From contig CAYZWI010000005.1 of the NCBI GenBank assembly GCA_964482205.1, positions 62,001 to 126,000 on the forward strand: DNA of 64,000 bases. Direction: 5' to 3'. Positions within the stretch are counted from its first letter, which is position 1; every line of letters starts with the position of its first letter. The stretch is from JAZDGX01 sp964482205. Lineage in GTDB: Bacteria > Eisenbacteria > RBG-16-71-46 > CAIMUX01 > WJJG01. Below the pieces are notes generated by a model, which had not been told where the DNA came from, ran no database searches, and was given only the letters and a program-made list of their open reading frames with translations. Positions 44,339-51,943 of the stretch are shown piece after piece. Made by a program: the position numbers and the translations under genes.

Positions 44339-45604
44339 TCAGTCCGCCTGCCGAGAGACGGCAGCGCTCCCGTTCGCGCTCCCGCCCGCGCGATAGATCT
44401 CCATGGCCTCGGGAAACGGGGCCAGCGCGCGCGCGAAGATGCCGAGCGACCAGGCGATCGCCATGCCGAAGTTCGTGATCGGCACATTCGCCTGACGCGC
44501 CTTCAAGATCCGCGAGAGCATCTCCCGCCGGTTCCACATGCACGCCCCGCAATGGACGATCAGCCGGTAGTTGGGCAAGTCCTCCGGCCAGTCGCGTCCC
44601 TGGCTGTTGGCGACGGCCAAGGGCCCGCCCACGCGCTCGCCCAGCCACGCGGGCAGCTTCACCCGCGCGATGTCGTCCTCGATGGGATGATGCGAGCAGG
44701 CGTCCGCGATCAGCACGCGATCCCCGGGCCGCAAGCGTTCGATCGCCATCGCTCCCTGGACGAAGGCGGAGAGATCGCCTTTGTAGCGCGCGAAGAGAAT
44801 CGAAAAGCTCGTCAGCGGAATGTCCTTCGGCGTGTCGGCGTCCACCTTCCGAAAGGCTTGCGAATCGGTGACGACCAGGGCCGGTTTGCGCTTCAGCGAG
44901 GCCAGCGCGTTGGGCAGATCGCGGTCTTTCACGACCACGCACCACGCCTCGTTGTCGAGGAGATCGCGGATGGTCTGCACCTGCGGAAGGATGAGCCTTC
45001 CCTTCGGCGCCTCCTTGTCGATCGGGACCACGAGCACGACCGCCTGGCCGGGGGAGACGAGGTCTCCGAGAATGCTCGGCGGGTTCACCGCTGCTTCGGG
45101 CGCGCAGCGGACGAGTTCCTCGCGCAGCTCCTCGATGCCTTCGCCTCTCGCCGCGTCGGTCAACGCGACCGCTATCCCTGCTTCCTGCAAGCGCGCGCGC
45201 AACGCCGCGGCCGGCTCTTCGAGATCGCGCTTGTTGAAGACCGCGATCACCGGCGTTCCCCGCTCGCGCAAGGCCCGCGCGATCTCGTCCTCGAAGGCTC
45301 CCCATGCGGATCCCACCGCCACGATCAAGCCGAGGTCGGTGCGATCGAGGATCCCGTGCGTCTTCTTCACGCGCAATTCGCCCAGGGCCCCGGTGTCGTC
45401 CACGCCCGCGGTATCGATGAAGAGCACCGGGCCGAGCGGCAGGAGCTCCATCGGCTTCTCGACCGGATCGGTCGTCGTGCCGGCGATGGAGGAGACGATC
45501 GAGACCTGTTGCTGCGTGAGCGCGTTCAAGAGCGAGGACTTGCCCACATTGCGACGGCCGAAGAGGCCGATGTGCAGACGCATGCCTTTCGGTGCGGCCT
45601 TCAT
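44339..45604 (-). CDS. hydF: [FeFe] hydrogenase maturation GTPase HydF
   Basis: The 421-residue product starts with a TrmE-like GTPase domain: P-loop GRRNVGKS (residues 16-23), switch AGTTTDP, IDTAGVDD and NKRD. After a dimerisation region the C-terminal cluster domain has ADACSHHP and, about 50 residues on, HCGACMWNRREML, the CxH...HCxxC signature that binds a [4Fe-4S] cluster. HydF is the scaffold on which the 2Fe subcluster is assembled before transfer to HydA. CGAGGAAAC precedes the ATG. It follows hydG by 85 bases. Confidence 0.97.
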   Translation of the reverse strand: MKAAPKGMRLHIGLFGRRNVGKSSLLNALTQQQVSIVSSIAGTTTDPVEKPMELLPLGPVLFIDTAGVDDTGALGELRVKKTHGILDRTDLGLIVAVGSAWGAFEDEIARALRERGTPVIAVFNKRDLEEPAAALRARLQEAGIAVALTDAARGEGIEELREELVRCAPEAAVNPPSILGDLVSPGQAVVLVVPIDKEAPKGRLILPQVQTIRDLLDNEAWCVVVKDRDLPNALASLKRKPALVVTDSQAFRKVDADTPKDIPLTSFSILFARYKGDLSAFVQGAMAIERLRPGDRVLIADACSHHPIEDDIARVKLPAWLGERVGGPLAVANSQGRDWPEDLPNYRLIVHCGACMWNRREMLSRILKARQANVPITNFGMAIAWSLGIFARALAPFPEAMEIYRAGGSANGSAAVSRQAD

Positions 45605-45689
45605 GTTTCCTCGCAGACTTCGATCGTCTCTTCTCGCGCGGCGCTCTTCCGCGTGCGCCCGCGCCCCCAGGCTTCGCCCGCCATTCCTC

Positions 45690-47102
45690 TCACAGATACA
45701 GATCGCGGTCGTCCGTCTCGCGAATGCGCCGCAGGCGATCCACGAGGTCGCGCTTCTCGGGCCCCTCGGGCATGCGCGCGAGCTCTTCGGCCACGCGCTT
45801 CTCTCCCTCGGCGCGCGTCTCCGGGCCGGCGTAATCGACTAGATATTCCATCAGCGTGGTCAACGCGTTCGGAGTGCAGAAGCGCTTGATGAATCCGGGA
45901 ATCGCGAATTCCATGAAGTGCTCGCCGGTGCGGCCTAGGCGATAGCAGGCGGTGCAGAAGCTCGGCACATAGCCGTCGGCCATGAGCTCGCGCATGACCG
46001 TGTCGAGCGAGCGCGTGTCGCCGAGCTCGAATTGTTGGAGCTCCATGCACTGCGCGTCGCTCATCATCGTATAGCCGCCCAGCTCGACATTGCTGCCCGC
46101 GTCGATCTGCGAGACGCCGAACGACATCGCTTCCCGCCGCAACGCCTCGGGCTCGCGCGCGGTCAAGATCAAGCCCGTGTAGGGCACGGCCAGGCGCAGG
46201 ATCGCGATCAGGCGCTTGAAGGATTCGTCGTCCACGAGATGGGCTTCGTCCGTATGCACGCCCGAGGCGGGGCGCAGGCGCGGGAAGCTGATCGTGTGCG
46301 GGCCCACCCCGTAGCGCTCCTGCAAGTGCAGCGCGTGCCGCACGAGACCGAGCACTTCGAAGCGCCAGTCGTAGAGGCCGAAGAGCACGCCGATGCCGAC
46401 GTCGTCGCAGCCGGCCTCCATCGCGCGGCTCAGCGAATCGAGCCGCCAGAGATAGTCTCCTTTTCGGGTGCCGGCGGGATGGACCTGCGCGTAGGTCTCG
46501 TGATGATAGGTCTCCTGGAAGATCTGGTAGGTTCCGATCCCCGATTCCTTGATCACGCGGAAGCCTTCGAGATCGAAGGGAGCGGCGTTGATGTTGACCC
46601 GCCGGATCTCGCCGTGTCCGACGCGCTCCGCGTACACGATGCGGACGGCGTTCGCGATGAAGTCCGGGGTGTAGCGCGGATGCTCGCCGAAGACGAGAAT
46701 CAGCCGCTTGTGGCCCTTCTCCTCCAGGGCCCGCACCTGCTCGCGAATGGCTTCCTCTTCCAAGGTGACGCGGATCGCGTCGCGGTTGCTCCTTCGAAAC
46801 CCGCAGTAGACGCAGTCGTTCATGCACTGATTGCCGATGTAGAGCGGCGCGAAGAGGACCACGCGGTTTCCGTAGACGCGTTCTTTCAAGGTGCGCGCGG
46901 CGGCGAAGATCTCGGAGACGAGCGCGGGATCCTCGGCGCGCAACAGCACGGCCGTCTCTTCGATCGAGAGCGGTTGCTTGGCCAGGCTCTTCGCGATCGT
47001 CTCGCGCACGCGCGCCGGCTCGGACGCCGGGAGCACGAGCAACGCCTGCAGCGCGGCATCCTGGATGAAGTCTTCCGCCCGGTCGCTCAACTTGCGGATC
47101 AT
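45690..47102 (-). CDS. hydG: [FeFe] hydrogenase H-cluster radical SAM maturase HydG
   Basis: The 470-residue product has the radical-SAM motif C93-x3-C97-x2-C100 (CMNDCVYC), the Tyr-lyase barrel (LVFGEHPRYTP, YQIFQETYHHETYAQVHP, VGIGVLFGLYDWRFE) and the C-terminal second-cluster motif FCTACYRLGRTGEHFMEFA. HydG splits tyrosine to give the CO and CN- ligands as an Fe(CO)2(CN)-Cys synthon. The start overlaps the hydE stop (ATGA, 47099-47102), with GAGAGGAGC in front, so the two maturases are translated together. Confidence 0.97.
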   Translation of the reverse strand: MIRKLSDRAEDFIQDAALQALLVLPASEPARVRETIAKSLAKQPLSIEETAVLLRAEDPALVSEIFAAARTLKERVYGNRVVLFAPLYIGNQCMNDCVYCGFRRSNRDAIRVTLEEEAIREQVRALEEKGHKRLILVFGEHPRYTPDFIANAVRIVYAERVGHGEIRRVNINAAPFDLEGFRVIKESGIGTYQIFQETYHHETYAQVHPAGTRKGDYLWRLDSLSRAMEAGCDDVGIGVLFGLYDWRFEVLGLVRHALHLQERYGVGPHTISFPRLRPASGVHTDEAHLVDDESFKRLIAILRLAVPYTGLILTAREPEALRREAMSFGVSQIDAGSNVELGGYTMMSDAQCMELQQFELGDTRSLDTVMRELMADGYVPSFCTACYRLGRTGEHFMEFAIPGFIKRFCTPNALTTLMEYLVDYAGPETRAEGEKRVAEELARMPEGPEKRDLVDRLRRIRETDDRDLYL

Positions 47103-48169
47103 GAGCGCTCCTCTCGTGCCCGCGCGCGCATCGCGGGGGCGGGTCCCTGGCCCGCTCCGATCGCGCGCCCCATGGCCTGGATTTGCGCGACCAGCGCGGC
47201 GTGGAAGGTCTCGGCCGTTTCCGTCCCGGGCTTGCCGGGATAGACATCGTAGTGGGCGCGGTAGGTCAGGGGCGTGAGATTCGGCATGACGACATTCGCG
47301 CCGCGTTGCAGCCCGAGCGCGCGCCCCTGCTCGGCATCGATCGCGGCGAGCGCGGTCGTGCTCGGGATGTTGGTGCGCGGGCAGGCGAGGCGGGCGAGGG
47401 CGATCGTCTTCCAAGTGGTCCGCGCATCGCGCGGCACTTGCTCGGCGGAGGGCAGCGAAGAGCCCTGCGCGGCGGTCGCGTTCCCCAACGGGGTCGCGGG
47501 ATGGGGGATGAACGGCCCGACGCCGATCATGTCGAGATCGAGGCGCGCGAACATCTCGATGTCGTTCGCGAGATCGTCCCATGATTGCCCAGGGATCCCG
47601 ACCATCACACCGCTGCCCACTTCGTAGCCCATCTCGCGCAAGCGCACGAGGAGCGCGATCCGGTCCCCGCTCGTGCGGCCCAAGGCCGGGTGGATGCGCG
47701 CGTACAGCGCGGCATTCGTCGTCTCGAAGCGCAGCAGATAGCGGTCGGCGCCCGCTTCGCGCCACAGCCGCAGCTCGTCGTCGCGCCGTTCTCCCAAGCT
47801 CAAGGTGACCGCCAGCGGCGTCTCGCGCTTGATGCGGCGAACGAGACCGGCCATTTCCTGGGCCGTGATGGCGGGGTCTTCGCCCGATTGCAGCACCAGG
47901 GTCCCGTATCCGAGCCGCTCACCTTCGCGCGCGCAGGCGAGCACTTCCTCCGCCGTCATCCGGTAGCGGGGAAGCTCATGATGCTCGCGCCGCAGTCCGC
48001 AATAGCCGCACGAGCGCACGCAGCAGTTCGAGATCTCGACCAGCCCGCGCAGGTGCACTTCATCCCCGACCGCCTCGCGCCGCGCGCGGTCGGCTTCCCG
48101 CCACAGCGGTTCCAGACGCTCGTCGTCGAACTCGCGCAGCCAGCGCAGAATCTCAGCGCGGGAGATCAC
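47099..48169 (-). CDS. hydE: [FeFe] hydrogenase H-cluster radical SAM maturase HydE
   Basis: The GTG at 48169 gives a 356-residue protein of normal HydE length (VISRAEILRWLREF...). C50-x3-C54-x2-C57 (CCVRSCGYC) binds the SAM cluster; the TIM-barrel pattern TLVLQSGEDP, LSLGERRDDELRLWREAGADRYLLRFETT and GSGVMVGIPGQSWDDLANDI follows. HydE provides the dithiomethylamine bridge chemistry, processing the HydG product. The start lies one base past the previous stop (TGA-A-GTG), so translation almost certainly relies on ribosomes finishing the receiver-kinase gene. The frame is open further upstream but only as antisense-like Arg/Pro sequence. Confidence 0.96.
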   Translation of the reverse strand: MISRAEILRWLREFDDERLEPLWREADRARREAVGDEVHLRGLVEISNCCVRSCGYCGLRREHHELPRYRMTAEEVLACAREGERLGYGTLVLQSGEDPAITAQEMAGLVRRIKRETPLAVTLSLGERRDDELRLWREAGADRYLLRFETTNAALYARIHPALGRTSGDRIALLVRLREMGYEVGSGVMVGIPGQSWDDLANDIEMFARLDLDMIGVGPFIPHPATPLGNATAAQGSSLPSAEQVPRDARTTWKTIALARLACPRTNIPSTTALAAIDAEQGRALGLQRGANVVMPNLTPLTYRAHYDVYPGKPGTETAETFHAALVAQIQAMGRAIGAGQGPAPAMRARAREERS

Positions 48170-48170
48170 T

Positions 48171-49436
48171 TCAAGCGAGCTCCGTTTGCGGGGGGCGCTC
48201 AGGCGCGGCCTCGGGCGCGGGTGCGGGCGCGGCCGCCGGTCCAGGCGCGGGTCCGGATCCAAGCGCCGCCTGCGCGCCAAGCGCAGCCGCGCCGGCGGCC
48301 AGAAACTCCGCGGACGGCGTCTGCGACATCTCCACGGTGAACGTGCTGCCCACATTGGGCGCGCTCTTCACCGTGCAATCGCCGTCGTACAGCTGCACGA
48401 GCTTGCGCAGAATCGAAAGCCCCAGCCCGCTGCCCAGGATGTTGCGCGTGCGCTCGTTCTTGATCCGCACGAATTCCTGGAACAGCCGCCCGGATTCTTC
48501 CTCGCTCATGCCGATGCCGGTGTCCTCCACCTCGACCTTCACCCGGCCGTCTTTCGCGCCCAGGCGGATGTCGACCCGCCCTCCGTCGCGGTTGTACTTG
48601 ACCGCGTTGGTCAGGAGGTTGTTGAGCACGATCTCCATTTCCCCGCGGTCGGCGGTGAGCAGCACGGGCGCATCCGCGTGCAGGGCGAGGGTGATGTTGC
48701 GCGACGCGGCCTCGGGCAGCAGAGTTTCCATGCAGGCGCGCGCCGTCTCCCGCAGATCGACGGTTTCGAAGCGGCGGACCTTCTGCCCGGATTCGAGGCG
48801 CGTCAAATCGAGGAGGTCCATGATCAGCTTGCGCATGCCTTCGATGCGCACGAGGCTTCGATCGAGCGCGCGTTCCTGGACCGCGGGATCGCCGCTCAAC
48901 GATTTGTCCTTCAGGATGTAGAGATAGCCCTGGATCGCGGCCAGGGGCGCTTTCAATTCGTGCACGATCACCGAGAGAAGCTGGAAGCGAACCTGGCGCT
49001 TCTCCTGCGCGAGCCGGCGCGTCTCGCGCGTGAGCAGCAGATGGCGGGTGGTCTTGCTGACCACGGCTTTCAGCTCATCGGGCGTGAAGGGCTTGGCGAG
49101 AAAATCGAAGGCGCCGCGCTTGGTGGCGACGATCGCGTTCTCGAGGGTCGCGTAGGCGGTCATCATCACGGTGAGAAAGTCGACCGGGCGATCGGCGAGC
49201 AGGCCCAGCAGATCGACTCCCGACATGCCCGGCAATTGATGATCGAGGAGCACGATGTCGGGCGGCCGCGTCTCGATGATCGCCAGCCCGTCTTCGGCGC
49301 TGCCCGCCTCGCTCACTTCGAAGCGGAATTCCCCTTCGATGTCGGGAAGCTGAAGCGTGAAACGCGACAGCGAGCGGAGCACGGCCGCGCGCATGGGGGC
49401 CTCGTCCTCGATGATCAGGACCCGCAGAGTTTCCAT
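48171..49436 (-). CDS. Receiver-histidine kinase hybrid
   Basis: The 421-residue soluble product has a receiver domain at residues 1-125 (E10/D11, phosphoacceptor D65 in IVLLDHQLPGMSG, K115 in DFLAKPFTPDEL). It is followed by HisKA (phosphorylatable H159 in SVIVHELKAPLAAIQGY), HATPase (NNLLTNAVKYNRDGG, VEDTGIGMSEEE, GSGLGLSILRKL) and an Ala/Pro-rich tail. The receiver-first order implies that phosphorylation from another kinase, probably the sensory hydrogenase-kinase two genes upstream, controls the kinase half. CGGAGGTG precedes the ATG. It is sandwiched between a lone receiver and hydE with gaps of only 1-3 bases. Confidence 0.93.
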   Translation of the reverse strand: METLRVLIIEDEAPMRAAVLRSLSRFTLQLPDIEGEFRFEVSEAGSAEDGLAIIETRPPDIVLLDHQLPGMSGVDLLGLLADRPVDFLTVMMTAYATLENAIVATKRGAFDFLAKPFTPDELKAVVSKTTRHLLLTRETRRLAQEKRQVRFQLLSVIVHELKAPLAAIQGYLYILKDKSLSGDPAVQERALDRSLVRIEGMRKLIMDLLDLTRLESGQKVRRFETVDLRETARACMETLLPEAASRNITLALHADAPVLLTADRGEMEIVLNNLLTNAVKYNRDGGRVDIRLGAKDGRVKVEVEDTGIGMSEEESGRLFQEFVRIKNERTRNILGSGLGLSILRKLVQLYDGDCTVKSAPNVGSTFTVEMSQTPSAEFLAAGAAALGAQAALGSGPAPGPAAAPAPAPEAAPERPPQTELA

Positions 49437-49439
49437 TCC

Positions 49440-49859
49440 TCACCTCCGGAGCAGCCGGTCGATCTCGCGCCGCAATTGCTCGAAGCGGACGGGCTTGGTC
49501 AGCATCGCGTCCGCCTTGATCCAGGATCGTTCCGTTTCGCTGGTGGAGGAGAAGTCGAGGCCCGTTTCGGCGGCCACTCCCGTGACCATGATCACGGGCA
49601 CCGGCGGGGTCATCTTCTTCAGCTTGTAACTGAGCGCGAAGCCGCCGTCCAAGTGCTCCATCATGAGATCCACCACGGCGAGGTCGGGATGCAGGGTCTG
49701 CAGCAGCTCCGCCGCCTTGGTCTCGCCTTCGGCCGCCACCACGCGAAACCCCGCCGCCTCGAGCTGCATCACCAATTGCAGGCGAAAATCCTCGTCGTCG
49801 TCCACCACGAGCACCGTGCGCGTCTCCGGCGCGGCCGCCTTCGATCCGTCATCGAGCAT
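49440..49859 (-). CDS. Single-domain response regulator
   Basis: The ATG at 49859 has GGGAGGGTGG in front and overlaps the end of the sensory hydrogenase-kinase gene by 11 bases; an in-frame GTG lies at 49865. The 139-residue product is a receiver: D20/D21 (VLVVDDDEDF), D64 (LAVVDLMMEHLDGG), Thr in IMVTGVA and K122 (MLTKPV). It is very close in style to the receiver at 43785-44165 (DLMMEExDxG) and may be its paralogue. It has no output domain. By position it is the prime phospho-acceptor of the fused sensor kinase. Confidence 0.92.
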   Translation of the reverse strand: MLDDGSKAAAPETRTVLVVDDDEDFRLQLVMQLEAAGFRVVAAEGETKAAELLQTLHPDLAVVDLMMEHLDGGFALSYKLKKMTPPVPVIMVTGVAAETGLDFSSTSETERSWIKADAMLTKPVRFEQLRREIDRLLRR

Positions 49860-51927
49860 GTCCACCCTCCCCGGGCGCGCCGGCGTGCACGCTCGCCGCC
49901 GCTTCGCCCGCCTTGGCCTCTTCGCCCGCGCGCCGCGCAGGCAACGTCACGGTAAAGGTCGTTCCCGTCGGTCCCGCCGCCGGGTCCGCATTCGATTCCA
50001 CGCGAATGTCGCCCCGGTGCATCTTGACGATGCCGTACACCACCGCCAGCCCCAGGCCCGTTCCTTTGCCCGCCTGCTTGGTGGTGAAGAAGGGCGTGAA
50101 GATCTTGCTGCGATGCTCGGCGGGAATCCCCACGCCGGTGTCGCGCACCATGAAGCGTATCCGATCGCCCAGATTCTCGGTGCGAATCGTGAGCGTCCCG
50201 CCCTGCGGCATGGCGGCCACCGCGTTGTCCGACAGGTTGATCAGGACCTGGGCCACCTGATCGCCGTCGAGATCGGCGTTCGCCACACCGTCTCCGTGCT
50301 CCACGACCACGCGCACGCTTTCGGGCACCGCGACGCTCTTCAACACACGCCCGACCAGCTTGGGAATGTTCGTCTCCGCGATGGCGACCTTGTTCTGGCG
50401 GGCGAAATTGAGCAGCCCGGCCACGATCTTCTTCGCGCGGTCGGTCTGTTCCACGATCGTCTCGAGATCCTGGCGCAGCGGGGAATCGCCGGGCGTGTCT
50501 TCGAGCAGCATGTGCGAATACATCAGGACGACGCCGAGCGGATTGTTCACTTCGTGCGCGATGCCCGCCGCGAGTTGCCCCATCGAAGCGAGCTTCTCGG
50601 TTTGCACGAGCGCTTCCTGGGCGCTCGCCAGGCGCTGGTGCGAGACATTCAGCTCCTGGAACATGACCCGCAGTTGCTCGATCGTGTAGGGCAGGCACAT
50701 CTCGTTCTCGGCCAGCCCGAGATGGATCGCCTGGGCGTGCTCCCGGCAGGTGTCATAGCCGCACGCGCCGCAGTTGAGCTCGTCGCTGAGCTCGTGCTTG
50801 CCCATGCGGGCCAGGATCGCGGTCATCTCCTCGGGAGAGGGCATCCGCATGCGTTGATCGTCCGCCGCGTATCCGCGCGACAAATCGACGATCCGGGCCA
50901 AGCGGCCGAGCTTCTCGATCACGGCCTCCTCGTCGCGTCCCAGCACCGTCTCGCGCACATATTGCGAAACGCACGAGCGGCGGGCCGAGAAGGGGGCGAG
51001 GGTCGTCATCCCCGGGCCCATCACGCATCCGGTGCAGCAGAGCACTTCGAGCAGCCGGGCATGCAGATCGCGCGATTCGAATTCGCGAACGGCCGCTTGA
51101 AAGTCGATCCGTCCATCGGCCGCGACCACTTCGTCGCGCACCAGATCCTGGCTGATGCCGGCCGCCTGCAGCATCCCGCGGCTCAAGGGGAAGAGCGCGC
51201 CCTTTCCGCTGTAGGGCGGATCGAATTCCGAGTTCTTCAACCCGTGGGGCGTGATGCCTTCGTCGTCCCACATCAGGCGCAGCTCGCCGAAGGTGAGCAC
51301 CGATTGGATCTCGCCTTGCACCTGCGTGGCGATCGCCTCTTCCTTCTTCGCCAGGCAGGGCCCGATGAAGACGATCTTGCAGTCATCGCCATGCAGGCGC
51401 CGCAAGGCGCGCGCGGTCGCCACCATGGGCGAGACGATCGGCGCCAGGAAGCGCACGAGATCGGGATGGAAGCGCTCGACATAGCTCGTCGCGGCCGGGC
51501 AGGTAGTCGCGATGTAGCGGCGGTCGGGATGCTCGACCAGCAGCTGGCGGTACGCGCCCGCGACGAGGTCGGCTCCGAAGGCGACTTCGTGCACCGAGGC
51601 GAAGCCGAGCTTGCGGATCATGGCGACCAGCATGCCCGGCTCGAGATCGGTGAACTCGGCCGGGAAGCTGGGTGCGACGCAGGCCAGCACGCGTTCGCCC
51701 GAGGCGAGCAACGCTCTGGTCTGCTCGATCGACGAGAGGATGTGCTTGGCGCCCTGCGAGCAGACGCGCACGCAATTGCCGCAGCCGATGCAGCGCTCGG
51801 CGACCACCTCCGCCTGCCCGCTCACGATCCGGATCGCCTTGGCCGGGCATTCGCGCACGCAAGTGTAGCAGACCCGGCAGCGTTCGCGGATCGTGGTGAC
51901 CAGGGAGAGCTTGTGCGTTTCGCTCAC
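49849..51927 (-). CDS. Sensory [FeFe]-hydrogenase/histidine kinase fusion
   Basis: Domains of this 692-residue protein in order: two [4Fe-4S] ferredoxin motifs (C17/20/23/27 and C46/49/52/56) and an [FeFe]-hydrogenase large-subunit fold with L1 reduced to TTCPAA (C143), L2 GPCLAKKEE (C191) and L3 LCCTGC (C297, C301). A further cluster site follows (CGACGYDTC ... C411), then a HisKA helix (AHEVNNPLG, H458) and a HATPase (NLSDNAVAAMP, DTGVGIP, GTGLGLAVVYG). The four Cys that hold the H-cluster are retained, but the proton-relay Cys position in L1 is Thr and the L1 Trp is Ala, as in putative sensory (group C/D) hydrogenases. Predicted role: sense H2 or redox state and signal by autophosphorylation. 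The start is a GTG with AGGAAAGGA ahead. Confidence 0.92.
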   Translation of the reverse strand: MSETHKLSLVTTIRERCRVCYTCVRECPAKAIRIVSGQAEVVAERCIGCGNCVRVCSQGAKHILSSIEQTRALLASGERVLACVAPSFPAEFTDLEPGMLVAMIRKLGFASVHEVAFGADLVAGAYRQLLVEHPDRRYIATTCPAATSYVERFHPDLVRFLAPIVSPMVATARALRRLHGDDCKIVFIGPCLAKKEEAIATQVQGEIQSVLTFGELRLMWDDEGITPHGLKNSEFDPPYSGKGALFPLSRGMLQAAGISQDLVRDEVVAADGRIDFQAAVREFESRDLHARLLEVLCCTGCVMGPGMTTLAPFSARRSCVSQYVRETVLGRDEEAVIEKLGRLARIVDLSRGYAADDQRMRMPSPEEMTAILARMGKHELSDELNCGACGYDTCREHAQAIHLGLAENEMCLPYTIEQLRVMFQELNVSHQRLASAQEALVQTEKLASMGQLAAGIAHEVNNPLGVVLMYSHMLLEDTPGDSPLRQDLETIVEQTDRAKKIVAGLLNFARQNKVAIAETNIPKLVGRVLKSVAVPESVRVVVEHGDGVANADLDGDQVAQVLINLSDNAVAAMPQGGTLTIRTENLGDRIRFMVRDTGVGIPAEHRSKIFTPFFTTKQAGKGTGLGLAVVYGIVKMHRGDIRVESNADPAAGPTGTTFTVTLPARRAGEEAKAGEAAASVHAGAPGEGGHAR

Positions 51928-51943
51928 GGTCGCGCGTCCTTTC

